Shown here: positions 1 to 6,518 of the stretch, piece by piece
Layout of the letters: each line of letters opens with the position of its first letter
Numbering within the stretch: the first letter of the stretch is position 1
Source of the DNA: a virus
Length of the DNA stretch: 28,961 bases
IMG/VR virus record: IMGVR_UViG_3300042894_000427
Span: 1-28,961 of that record
Direction: 5' to 3' (one strand)
Program-made: the position numbers and the translations under genes
The notes under the pieces: generated by a model
What the model saw: the letters and a program-made list of their open reading frames with translations, nothing else
What the model was told of the DNA's origin: nothing
The model's database searches: none

Positions 1-665
1 TTGACTATCCATTTAATTCTTTCTGCTGACCATGCAGTAAGATAAAAACTATATATTTCCATATTAAATTTATGGCTTGGATTAAATCCTTCATCATGTA
101 TTTGTGGGACATGACCAAGACAATAGATGTATCCTTCATGTGGCACTAGGGGAACACCTTTAATTATTCTATGAGAGATATCAAAAGCGGCATCCTCTGG
201 TCCCCACTGCTGAAACTTTTCATCCATTCCATACAAACTCCACCATGTTTCTGGTGTACAAACCCATATACCACCTGTTGCTGGTGTAAATAATGTATGT
301 TTAAGTAATTTAATATCCTTACCAGCATAGTAGAGTTCACTCATTTCGATATCTATATATTTACATTTATTGTAGGGGCTATGAACAAGTCCATCAGTTT
401 TGCATTGTTCTATTGATTCTAATAAAGGTTCAATTTCGGGTAGTGTATCTGCGTCATTAAGAATAATAACGTCACAGTGAGCCTCCTGTGCCCTTTTTAC
501 ACCATCATTACGACTGGCTGCAGCATTCCATCTTTCCCCTGGTCTGTCGCTATAAAATATCTCAATGTCTGGTAAATTAGTTTGATACCAATCAAGCACT
601 GCCTGTAATGGTTTTAGTCTACTTGGAGTAGGTCTCCATGGTATTACGAGTCCTATCTTAGACAA
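1..665 (-). CDS. Glycosyltransferase-like protein, 3' end outside window
   Basis: This reading frame stays open from a TTG codon at 665 to the window edge, so at least 221 codons are present and the C-terminus is missing. The N-terminus (SKIGLVIPWRPTPSR) has the beta-strand start typical of family 2 (GT-A) glycosyltransferases. A VIILNDADTLP segment about 70 residues in supplies a DxD-type metal and nucleotide-sugar motif, and a later GPEDAAFD segment resembles the C-terminal ED motif of galactosyltransferase-like GT-A enzymes. The TTG overlaps the stop of the epimerase gene. The AAGGA upstream is too close to be an ideal ribosome site, but no better start keeps the IGLVIPWR strand. It probably transfers a sugar to a glycan, virion protein or base. 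Substrate unknown. Confidence 0.8.
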   Translation of the reverse strand, partial: MSKIGLVIPWRPTPSRLKPLQAVLDWYQTNLPDIEIFYSDRPGERWNAAASRNDGVKRAQEAHCDVIILNDADTLPEIEPLLESIEQCKTDGLVHSPYNKCKYIDIEMSELYYAGKDIKLLKHTLFTPATGGIWVCTPETWWSLYGMDEKFQQWGPEDAAFDISHRIIKGVPLVPHEGYIYCLGHVPQIHDEGFNPSHKFNMEIYSFYLTAWSAERIKWIV

Positions 666-1524
666 TTCCTTTTAATGCCCTTTCAATACCTTCTTCCAAA
701 GTAATCTTTGGTGTATAGAATGATAGCATCTTAGTTGGATTGGCTATACGATTTAAAACTCCTACTGGTGCTGCTGGTAAATGTTTGAACTCTGGTGAGT
801 ACCCTTCGATTTCAGTAACTATCTTGGCTAACTCATTGAAGGTGGTTCTGCGACCCCAGCCTAGGTTCACTGGTCCCTGGATGTCCTGCCTAATTGCTTC
901 ATCAACTGCATCAACAACGTCAGACATGTGGATAAAGTCTCTGGTCTGCTCTCCGTCTCCCCAGATTTCAAATGGGTCCATGCGGTCCACAGCCCTCTTT
1001 ATGTAACTAGGGAATGGATAGTCTAGCGACTGGTCTGTCCCATAGCCAGAGAAAGGTCTAAAGATGTGAACAGGTATGCCAGCCTCTTGAACAAACTTAG
1101 CAAGATACTCACCAGTTAGTTTGCTCCAGCCATAGGTTAGGTCTGGGTTACTAATGTTATCTAAATCAATCATTGATTCTTCTAGTCTTACCCAGTCTTC
1201 GTTGCCCTGGAACTTTGTAGGATAGGCAGCACTAGAACTAAAGTACACAATGCGTCCTGGTCTTGTTATTAATGCCCAGTTAAAAAAGTCTGAGTCTATG
1301 GCTAAGTCTGTTGCTACTGATAAAGGATTTCCCTCAATGGTTGCTCTACCACCAACGATAGCAGCAAGATGAATAACTAAATCATAACTCTCTCTATTAG
1401 TCTTAAAGAAGTCACGAACATCTAGTCCGTCAACAATGTCTACGCCTGTGATGTCATGGTCTTTATACTTTTCTACAAAGTACTTACCAACAAAGCCACG
1501 GTGTCCTGTAATTAAAATTTTCAT
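658..1524 (-). CDS. NAD-dependent epimerase/dehydratase (extended SDR)
   Basis: The 288-residue protein starts MKILITGHRGFVG, giving the TGxxGxxG NAD(P)-binding turn at residues 6-13. An IHLAAIVGG strand follows at about 51-59, then the SSS run at 96-98 and the catalytic YxxxK as Y131 and K135 (YGWSK). This is the standard layout of sugar-nucleotide epimerases/dehydratases of the GDP-fucose synthase or dTDP-glucose dehydratase type. I chose the ATG at 1524 because it gives the canonical N-terminus and overlaps the upstream methyltransferase stop as ATGA. An in-frame ATG 10 codons upstream would add an unconvincing extension. It probably supplies an activated sugar to the flanking glycosyltransferases. 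The exact substrate cannot be read from sequence. Confidence 0.9.
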   Translation of the reverse strand: MKILITGHRGFVGKYFVEKYKDHDITGVDIVDGLDVRDFFKTNRESYDLVIHLAAIVGGRATIEGNPLSVATDLAIDSDFFNWALITRPGRIVYFSSSAAYPTKFQGNEDWVRLEESMIDLDNISNPDLTYGWSKLTGEYLAKFVQEAGIPVHIFRPFSGYGTDQSLDYPFPSYIKRAVDRMDPFEIWGDGEQTRDFIHMSDVVDAVDEAIRQDIQGPVNLGWGRRTTFNELAKIVTEIEGYSPEFKHLPAAPVGVLNRIANPTKMLSFYTPKITLEEGIERALKGIV

Positions 1525-2066
1525 TTGCAAATCCAATACTGATGTATGTACCATATTTTTTGAGACATAAACGCTACAGGCTCAAAGCCAGCGTCTTTTA
1601 GTAACTGCTCTACGCCAGCCTTATCCCAAGCCCAATAGTGTTCTTCGTTCTCATCGTCCCAGTTATTTTCTGGAGTTGATAGCAAAAGATACTTAGTCTT
1701 TTTTCTAATCTGTTTAAGAACATCTAAAGGATTGTCTAAATGTTCCAAAGTCTCGGACAGAATAAATGCATCTACTGCAGGTATCTGTTCGATGGTATCT
1801 TCAATCTTACCAGAATACTCAAACCCAGGATAGAAGTCTCCAACAATTTTATTCTCATAAGGCAAAGCATTTATAATTGCACCATCGCCAGCAGAAAGGT
1901 CTGCTATTGTTTTTATAGACTCATCCTTTGGCATCTTCAATATTGCAAAAATGATTGTTTGCTTTATTCTAGCAACATGGTCTTCCCAGCGTTCATGGTT
2001 GTATCGATGATTATATATTTTCAATAACTCTTCATCTGACCACGCTGGTCTTAACCTTTTAATCAT
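1521..2066 (-). CDS. Class I SAM-dependent methyltransferase-like protein
   Basis: The protein has 181 residues. An IADLSAGDGAIIN segment in the first half matches methyltransferase motif I, the SAM-binding glycine-rich loop, in a divergent form (AGDG). AFILSETLEHLDNPLDVL matches the acidic motif after strand 4, with the E-H-L signature seen in Methyltransf_11/23-type enzymes. A C-terminal LLKDAGFEPV element is also typical of this fold. It lies between a glycosyltransferase gene (8-nt overlap) and the epimerase gene (ATGA overlap), so sugar or small-molecule methylation within a glycan pathway is the most economical role. DNA or protein methylation is not excluded. Confidence 0.75.
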   Translation of the reverse strand: MIKRLRPAWSDEELLKIYNHRYNHERWEDHVARIKQTIIFAILKMPKDESIKTIADLSAGDGAIINALPYENKIVGDFYPGFEYSGKIEDTIEQIPAVDAFILSETLEHLDNPLDVLKQIRKKTKYLLLSTPENNWDDENEEHYWAWDKAGVEQLLKDAGFEPVAFMSQKIWYIHQYWICK

Positions 2067-2715
2067 TTAGCAATTTTTCCAAATCAGATTCTTTTTGTGT
2101 GCCCCAATAATTAACAAAAGCATTTCTATCATGCTCATAGATTGCAGAACTATTGACCTCTACATATCCAGAGTCGTTGTCTGCTTTACCAGCAACAGGA
2201 TGTAGATGTTCAATGATTACGTCATCTCTATAGAAAAGACTACCCAACTCAATACCCATGTCCTTCCAGAAATTGTCTAAATAAAGATGCTTCATTGCTG
2301 GTGGTGCCATAAAGCCAAGTGTCTTTACAATACTAGACTTAAGCAATACTGCTGTAGGAAGATTTCTTCCTTGTAGCAAATCATTACCATAAGCAATACC
2401 ATGTTTAATATCTTTAATAGAGTTAACTAACTCAACATCCCATCCAGGAGTTCTTGGTCTGTGGTCATCACCCATAAAGGCAATGTACTCATACTGGTCT
2501 GCATACTTATTAGCAATAAGGTTCAGTGTTCCATTCATCATCGCTCTTGGATTGACCTCATACATTACCCCATCAATTCTAGGATATTCTACATCGTCAT
2601 CATCAAGACCAAACACTAGGTCCGTAATCATAGAATTCTTTTTGAACTCATCATAGAATTCTAGTGACTTGGTTGGTCTGCCCCTTGTTGGAACAATCAA
2701 TAATACTTTATTCAT
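2059..2715 (-). CDS. GT-A glycosyltransferase-like protein
   Basis: The 218-residue protein begins MNKVLLIVPTRGRP, a classic GT2 first strand and loop. FGLDDDDVEYP near residues 37-47 and IAFMGDDHRPRTPGWD near 80-95 give acidic DD/DxD-type clusters that could bind metal and nucleotide-sugar. The start at 2715 is preferred because AGGAG lies 6 nt upstream. An ATG two codons earlier abuts that AGGAG with no spacing. It overlaps the GroES gene by 8 nt and the methyltransferase gene by 8 nt, so it is translationally coupled to both. Together with the gene at 1-665 it suggests sequential addition of at least two sugars. Confidence 0.75.
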   Translation of the reverse strand: MNKVLLIVPTRGRPTKSLEFYDEFKKNSMITDLVFGLDDDDVEYPRIDGVMYEVNPRAMMNGTLNLIANKYADQYEYIAFMGDDHRPRTPGWDVELVNSIKDIKHGIAYGNDLLQGRNLPTAVLLKSSIVKTLGFMAPPAMKHLYLDNFWKDMGIELGSLFYRDDVIIEHLHPVAGKADNDSGYVEVNSSAIYEHDRNAFVNYWGTQKESDLEKLLND

Positions 2716-3016
2716 ATTCATCTCCTAGGATTGCCAAAACGCTTACGCTAAATAATGACAAGTAATCTTCTTCTTCATGTTTAAACTTTATAGTGCCACC
2801 AGGATTGAACATAATCTTATCTCCAACCTTAACTTCCATTGGAACACGAACACCACTCTTTAGTTGCCTACCCTCTCCCACAGCATAGACTGTGCCAATG
2901 TTTTTTGGCTGGTCTGTCTCACTCTGGATAATTAGCAAGCCACTCTTGGTTTGTTCTGGCTCAGTGCTTTTCTTTTCTACTTTGATAATAATAATATCTT
3001 CTGGTGCCTTAATCAT
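2708..3016 (-). CDS. groES: GroES-like co-chaperonin (Cpn10)
   Basis: The 102-residue length matches bacterial GroES (about 95-100). The family landmarks occur in order: IIIIKVEKK first strand, EQTKSGLLI mobile-loop region (residues about 21-29), IGTVYAVGEG (40-49), VKVGDKIMF (63-71) and a C-terminal VLAIL strand. GroES caps the GroEL chamber. Phage versions such as T4 gp31 modify the host GroEL cage to fold large phage proteins. No GroEL is present in the window, so it would have to work with the host chaperonin. AAGGAG lies 6 nt upstream of the ATG and overlaps the stop of the DUF2637 gene. It sits in an operon with glycosyltransferases, not with structural genes. Confidence 0.88.
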   Translation of the reverse strand: MIKAPEDIIIIKVEKKSTEPEQTKSGLLIIQSETDQPKNIGTVYAVGEGRQLKSGVRVPMEVKVGDKIMFNPGGTIKFKHEEEDYLSLFSVSVLAILGDEYE

Positions 3017-3019
3017 TTG

Positions 3020-3556
3020 CTACTCCTTGTCAAATGCTAGTCTAGTAATTTCTTCCGATGCAAGTAGTACTGCAATCGGAGCAAGTGCAGTAATGGCTAC
3101 ACCAATCCATGCACGGTAATCAACAAGAGAACCCTCCCAGAAACTAAGTGTGTGTGCTACGTTAGCCACAACAGACATGGCTGCAAAGCCTGTTAGTCCT
3201 ACTAGTGTTCTCCATGTACTTTCTCCACGAGCCTTAAAGACTACAAGTGAAATTGTATAAGCAAGGATTGCAGCATCAATAAATAGTGCTGGTAGCCATT
3301 GCAATACTGGAGGTAATCCTGTCCATGCAGATACTTCATAGATACCGCTGAAAGAAACGGTAAAGGAAGTAATCATCAGCAACGACACCAAAGCCACTGC
3401 TGTATACAATACAGGCAGTGAGTCAGGGTCTATACGACTAGACTTCTTTTTCTTAGCCACTGGCTCTACCTGTGGCTCTTCCTTAATTGTTTCAGGAAAC
3501 TCAACACGCTTGTTAAAGTTGCCACCTTGGATGTCCCATTCTGTTGGATTACTCAT
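3020..3556 (-). CDS. DUF2637-like membrane protein
   Basis: The 178-residue protein has a hydrophilic, Lys-rich N-terminus of about 45 residues and then four predicted membrane segments (about 50-72, 85-107, 117-137 and 150-168). The spacing, the LQWLPALFIDAAI segment, the VVANVAH motif and the final LAPIAVLLASEE helix match the actinobacterial DUF2637/Spd-type membrane family, known mainly from plasmid-spread proteins and phage or prophage loci. Its function is unknown. The start codon lies only 6 nt after a TATAAT box and has no Shine-Dalgarno, so it is probably translated from a leaderless transcript that also covers GroES and the glycosyltransferases. Confidence 0.75.
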   Translation of the reverse strand: MSNPTEWDIQGGNFNKRVEFPETIKEEPQVEPVAKKKKSSRIDPDSLPVLYTAVALVSLLMITSFTVSFSGIYEVSAWTGLPPVLQWLPALFIDAAILAYTISLVVFKARGESTWRTLVGLTGFAAMSVVANVAHTLSFWEGSLVDYRAWIGVAITALAPIAVLLASEEITRLAFDKE

Positions 3557-3562
3557 AGTTCT

Positions 3563-3568
3563 ATTATA
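3563..3568 (-). promoter_or_regulatory. -10 box of a leaderless promoter for the DUF2637/GroES operon
   Basis: TATAAT on the minus strand is followed by exactly 6 nt (AGAACT) and then the ATG of the DUF2637 gene. That places the expected transcription start at or next to the A of the start codon. No Shine-Dalgarno sequence precedes the gene, and no clear -35 box is seen 16-18 nt upstream. Leaderless mRNAs are common in Actinobacteria, so the spacing is meaningful. Confidence 0.6.
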
Positions 3569-3570
3569 CC

Positions 3571-3858
3571 CTATCTATCCCACTCATCATCTAATACCAG
3601 CATTGCAATAATAGCGTAGTTTGCCATATCGATAAAAGAATCCCTAAGACTTTCATTTTCGGGGGTAGCACCAGTATCATAAAGATGGTTAATGCGAGCC
3701 AACTTGTCGTGCATTCTAACTCTAAGTCCATTTATTGCTCCTCCTGGACTACCAGAAATGTTCTTCGGTCCATAGTCTTTGTGCTTTTTAATAAGCAACT
3801 TTTCTGCTTCGTCATACTTGACCTGCACTGCCTTTATAAAGTTTGCATCTAAATCCAT
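3571..3858 (-). CDS. DUF1599 / Nmad1-like protein
   Basis: The 95-residue, mostly helical protein has the signature KKHKDYGPKNISG in its first third, then RMHDKLARINHL, ESLRDSFIDMANYAIIAM and a short acidic end. This K-x-D-Y-G, H-D-K-x-x-R, D-x-x-x-D-x-A-N-Y pattern is that of the family called nucleotide modification associated domain 1 (DUF1599), common in phages. The family resembles MazG-type all-alpha NTP-handling proteins, but its reaction is not established to my knowledge. GAGG lies 9 nt before the ATG. It follows the His-rich membrane gene by one base, so the two are likely cotranscribed. Confidence 0.75.
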   Translation of the reverse strand: MDLDANFIKAVQVKYDEAEKLLIKKHKDYGPKNISGSPGGAINGLRVRMHDKLARINHLYDTGATPENESLRDSFIDMANYAIIAMLVLDDEWDR

Positions 3859-3859
3859 C

Positions 3860-4153
3860 TTAGTAATCCTCGTGCTCTACACCATGCTTGCTGTCCACAT
3901 ACTTATGAATCTTGCGAAGTGTTCTAGCCTTAGCAAATGCGTATACGCCCAATGCGAATACAATGTTCCAAAAGAATTCAGAAACCATGTGCTCAATGCC
4001 AAATGTGATTTCTAGAATTGTGTCCCAAAGAGTTTCTCCAGCGTGTTCGTGACCAGCGTGTGAAACTTCTTCTACCTTTTCAGTAAGAGTGTTAGCCACT
4101 TCTCCATGCTCTTCGTGCTTTTCGTGTCCGTGTTCTTCGTGTTGATGTTCCAT
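3860..4153 (-). CDS. Histidine-rich single-pass membrane protein
   Basis: The 97-residue protein has an N-terminal stretch unusually rich in His and Glu (repeated HEEHGHEKHEEHG-like units, then HAGHEHAGE), a more ordinary segment around residues 40-60, a hydrophobic helix at about 61-77 (FFWNIVFALGVYAFA), and a basic/His C-terminus. The His/Glu pattern is typical of metal-binding linkers or tails, so Zn, Ni or Cu binding is plausible but unproven. It starts at the stop codon of a 54-residue membrane protein (TAATG), suggesting the two are made together. I do not recognise a named family. Confidence 0.7.
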   Translation of the reverse strand: MEHQHEEHGHEKHEEHGEVANTLTEKVEEVSHAGHEHAGETLWDTILEITFGIEHMVSEFFWNIVFALGVYAFAKARTLRKIHKYVDSKHGVEHEDY

Positions 4154-4317
4154 TAGTTTTTTCCTTCGCAGTTTGTTATTGCTTCATATTCTGTGGTGTA
4201 TTTATCCCAACAGTTTTCTTTTGTTATACTAACTGACAATGTTATCAGAAAGGTTAGTAAACAGACTGTGCTGATAATCCAGATAGCCTTATTACTTGGT
4301 TGATTTGTTTTGGTCAT
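4153..4317 (-). CDS. Small membrane protein (54 aa)
   Basis: A complete 54-codon frame, MTKTNQPSN to NCEGKN. It has a short polar N-terminus, one strong transmembrane segment (AIWIISTVCLLTFLITLSV, about residues 11-29) and a C-terminal polar tail containing two cysteines (NCW and NCEG). It starts inside the 3' end of the HEXXH peptidase gene and stops at the ATG of the His-rich membrane gene (TAATG). That tight packing supports it as a real gene although it is short. The N-terminal helix plus Cys tail would allow a disulfide or lipid-like topology role. No family recognised. Confidence 0.65.
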   Translation of the reverse strand: MTKTNQPSNKAIWIISTVCLLTFLITLSVSITKENCWDKYTTEYEAITNCEGKN

Positions 4318-4645
4318 TAGTTAACCATTCTACTAGTTTAGGATTGTCCTTTAGTACCGCCAACAATCCAGTCTCATACATGGCGATAAAGTAGTGTTCC
4401 CATGCTTCGAAGTCATCTTCTTTGCTTGGTCTAGGCATACCATCATTATTCATTCTGATAGCGTGTAAAACTTCATGTAGCAATGTAATCTGTTGCTTTC
4501 CATTGCCAAGACCTGCAGCAACTACAATTACATTTTTGCTATCTAGTGTATACCCATAGGCACCATCGTTAAGCATACCATCTACGTCAGGGTCACGCTC
4601 AATAACATCGAACCTTTGTGGTCCAACCTTAATATATTTAATCAT
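4292..4645 (-). CDS. ImmA/IrrE-like HEXXH metallopeptidase-type protein
   Basis: The 117-residue protein carries HEVLHAIRM at residues 57-65, the HExxH zinc-peptidase motif on a helix, preceded by a strand and loop (YTLDSKNVIVVAAG). An FEAWEHYF segment downstream could supply the third zinc ligand. The layout and size resemble short phage proteins of the ImmA/IrrE (DUF955) or SprT-like zincin superfamily. Substrate unknown: phage ImmA-like proteins can cleave repressors, but no repressor gene is adjacent. It overlaps its upstream neighbour as TAATG. Confidence 0.7.
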   Translation of the reverse strand: MIKYIKVGPQRFDVIERDPDVDGMLNDGAYGYTLDSKNVIVVAAGLGNGKQQITLLHEVLHAIRMNNDGMPRPSKEDDFEAWEHYFIAMYETGLLAVLKDNPKLVEWLTNDQNKSTK

Positions 4646-4884
4646 TATCTTGTCTTTCTAATAATAGAAATAGCGGCTTGTAATCCTGCAAGAGTTCCTG
4701 GACTATAGTGTTGCTTATTCTTGTCAATATCTTTTTGAATGCCAGCAATCATAACTTTACGTTGCTCTGCAAGGGCTTTCTTACTACCCACTTTAAATCC
4801 TTCCGTCCAGCCATCAGCATAGCCTAGGTCATACTTACGTTTAAATGTATTTTGTAGGCGTGTAGCCCAATCAGGTTTACTCAT
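4645..4884 (-). CDS. Small basic hypothetical protein from a leaderless promoter
   Basis: The 79-residue protein is rich in Lys, Arg and Gln. It is probably helical, with no membrane segment or cysteine (DWATRLQNTFKRKYDLGYADGWTEG at the start, LAGLQAAISIIRKTR at the end). The YxxGYxDGWxEGFKxG pattern occurs in short phage proteins of unknown function. The ATG has no Shine-Dalgarno and lies 6 nt after a TAAAAT box with a perfect TTGACA 17 nt upstream, so it is the first gene of a leaderless transcript covering the peptidase and the two membrane proteins. Confidence 0.7.
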   Translation of the reverse strand: MSKPDWATRLQNTFKRKYDLGYADGWTEGFKVGSKKALAEQRKVMIAGIQKDIDKNKQHYSPGTLAGLQAAISIIRKTR

Positions 4885-4890
4885 ATATAT

Positions 4891-4919
4891 ATTTTACCGT
4901 ATGTGATAGTATTTGTCAA
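4891..4919 (-). promoter_or_regulatory. Sigma-70-type leaderless promoter (TTGACA-17-TAAAAT)
   Basis: On the minus strand TTGACA (4914-4919) is followed by a 17-nt spacer and TAAAAT (4891-4896), then ATATAT and the ATG at 4884. The -35 box overlaps the TGA stop codon of the thioredoxin gene. The spacing puts the transcription start at the first base of the start codon, and there is no ribosome-binding site. Confidence 0.75.
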
Positions 4920-5164
4920 GCAAATAGTGAGGAAAGTCTGGATTCTGTGGCTGTTCCCTTATGAAAGGTTTCCTTGCCATCTACCTTGCCAATAAAGGCA
5001 GGTACTCCACGAACCTCATGTTCCTGGAATACGCTTACATCCTCGTCAGCATCATACTTAGTATAAACAATGTCAGGGTTATCTTTAAGAAACTTATCTA
5101 ACACTGGCTGCATCTGCTTGCATGGCTGACACCATGTAGCACTAAAATGAATCAGTTCTCTCAT
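4916..5164 (-). CDS. Thioredoxin-like protein
   Basis: The 82-residue protein is a short thioredoxin fold with the redox motif FSATWCQPCK (C12 and C15), DADEDVSV, and the cis-proline loop RGVPAFIG (P55). The canonical WCGPC is changed to WCQPC, which should shift redox potential or partner choice. Phage thioredoxins and glutaredoxins often serve phage ribonucleotide reductase. None is in this window, so the partner is unknown. It starts at the stop of the 418-residue protein (TAATG) behind AGGAG and is probably coupled to it. Confidence 0.85.
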   Translation of the reverse strand: MRELIHFSATWCQPCKQMQPVLDKFLKDNPDIVYTKYDADEDVSVFQEHEVRGVPAFIGKVDGKETFHKGTATESRLSSLFA

Positions 5165-6420
5165 TACTTGCTCCTAAGAGTTTTAACTTTATGTCCAACC
5201 AATGTTTCTGTTGGCTTGCCATCACGATAGATTCTAATGACTGCGGCTGGGTCTTCTGGTGTTCCTGTTACTGTGAAGTCTGAGTTAGGAACATTGTATT
5301 TGCCATTTCTAATAATCCTAACAATCTTTCCTGTCGCTGTACCCCCAGAAGAATTCCAAGAAACCATACTGCCAACACCCATAGTCTTAGACACTCTCTG
5401 TCCTTGGTCTGAGTAATCTTTACCAAAATCAGCAAACAAAGCCTTATCCGCTTCTCTAGTTGCAATAGCACGAGACCAAGTAAAGCCAGCGTCCCCGCCC
5501 CAAGCGTCCCACATTATTCTACCGTTGCTTGGATTAGATGTATTATAAAAGTCTTTGCCTTTTTTATCTACTTCGTGCCTGGAGAAGAATGAATACATTC
5601 GTTTGACAACACTAAGAGACATTGAGCGACCTGCTACAATATCTCTTGCTCTACCCCAGCCTACTGGAGTTCCTGCACCTGTAGCCTTGCCCTCTTCTTT
5701 CCAACGGATAGCACGAGCAGCCGCTGACTTCATTCCAGCAGTTGGAGAATATCCTTCTGCTTTTTCCATATCGTCTTCGTATTCTTCTTCGTCATCATCC
5801 ATAGTGTGACCATCCAAAGTCTCTAGATATACTGCATCTTTGTACATCATACCAATGCTGTATGCTGTTGGTTCCCAAGTTCCTGGCTCGTCTTCGTCTT
5901 CTTCATAAATTCTAACAGCCATGGCTGGGTTCTCTGGCGGCATTGATTGAATGGCATACTCTGTTCCAGGAACACCATAGACACCACCCTCAGTCATAAT
6001 GTGTTCTACCATACCGTGAACCATGCCCTCCGTGGTCATGCCCATGACATAGCAACCCTCCATGATTTCTCCATCTGCTTTGTATACAGCACTAATTGCT
6101 GTTCCGCTAGATGATACAGCACCAGATGCATTGGCTCCATTGCCACCCTGCATTCTTGGTCTGCGAAGTCTAACCCTTCTTCGACTACGCATAGAGTCTG
6201 GTGTTCTTACACCAACGTTTGGATACTTAGGGTTTGCTGTGGATGATGGATTAACACTGTTAGGACCATCAGCCTTGTCTGATTCTGCGGCATATAAAGC
6301 CTGTACTTGCCTTGTGGCTGCTTCTTGTGTCATGTGGCAACCCATGACCTCTCCGCCTTCTTTTATTACTGGATACCCTGAGCATCCATTTGAACCTTTA
6401 GAACCTACTGCATATGGCAT
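5164..6420 (-). CDS. Multidomain phage protein with two tudor/SH3-like modules (prohead-associated type)
   Basis: The 418-residue protein has recognisable blocks. Residues 1-50 (NGCSGYPV...GEVMGCHMTQEAA) resemble an N-terminal segment found on many actinophage prohead or capsid-maturation fusion proteins. A basic RSRRRVRLRRPR patch lies at about 78-90. A first SH3/tudor-like module (about 108-205) ends AVRIYEEDEDEPG. A Ser/Trp-rich helical domain follows at about 222-320 (GWGRARDIVAGRSMS, FFSRHEVDKKG, GWGGDAGFTW... is the block's signature). A C-terminal DUF2945-like tudor module is at about 345-418 (VGSMVSWNSSGGTATGK, AAVIRIYRDGKPTETLVGHKV). I see no protease catalytic motif. A virion-assembly role is inferred. 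Translation is probably coupled to a 12-codon upstream ORF. Confidence 0.65.
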   Translation of the reverse strand: MPYAVGSKGSNGCSGYPVIKEGGEVMGCHMTQEAATRQVQALYAAESDKADGPNSVNPSSTANPKYPNVGVRTPDSMRSRRRVRLRRPRMQGGNGANASGAVSSSGTAISAVYKADGEIMEGCYVMGMTTEGMVHGMVEHIMTEGGVYGVPGTEYAIQSMPPENPAMAVRIYEEDEDEPGTWEPTAYSIGMMYKDAVYLETLDGHTMDDDEEEYEDDMEKAEGYSPTAGMKSAAARAIRWKEEGKATGAGTPVGWGRARDIVAGRSMSLSVVKRMYSFFSRHEVDKKGKDFYNTSNPSNGRIMWDAWGGDAGFTWSRAIATREADKALFADFGKDYSDQGQRVSKTMGVGSMVSWNSSGGTATGKIVRIIRNGKYNVPNSDFTVTGTPEDPAAVIRIYRDGKPTETLVGHKVKTLRSK

Positions 6421-6458
6421 TAGCGATTCATCTCCTTTTCATTTGTAAAGTATTTCAT
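6420..6458 (-). CDS. Leaderless 12-codon upstream ORF
   Basis: A 12-residue frame MKYFTNEKEMNR begins exactly 6 nt after a TATAAT box and ends in a TAA that overlaps the ATG of the 418-residue gene (TAATG). The AAGGAG used by the downstream gene lies inside the mini-ORF and is 11 nt from that ATG, longer than ideal. Termination and re-initiation from the mini-ORF would therefore help expression of the big gene. It is too short to prove as a gene by content. The case rests on leaderless spacing plus the overlap. Confidence 0.45.
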   Translation of the reverse strand: MKYFTNEKEMNR

Positions 6459-6464
6459 CTAAAC

Positions 6465-6473
6465 ATTATACCA
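6465..6473 (-). promoter_or_regulatory. Extended -10 promoter (TGGTATAAT) for uORF/418-aa gene
   Basis: TATAAT (6465-6470) is preceded directly by TGG, giving the extended -10 motif TGnTATAAT, within the shared string GTGGTATAAT. No good -35 box is visible 16-18 nt upstream. It lies in the 60-nt gap after hsp20 and is followed after 6 nt by the ATG of the mini-ORF. Confidence 0.65.
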
Positions 6474-6518
6474 CATGTATTAGGTAGGCAGTTTAGCGTC
6501 ATGCCCAGGACATCCGAC

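Noticed and set aside
6062-6448. 128-codon plus-strand frame opposite the 418-aa gene
   Set aside because: It has no ribosome site, lies opposite a well-supported gene, and no plus-strand promoter or other plus-strand gene is seen in the window.
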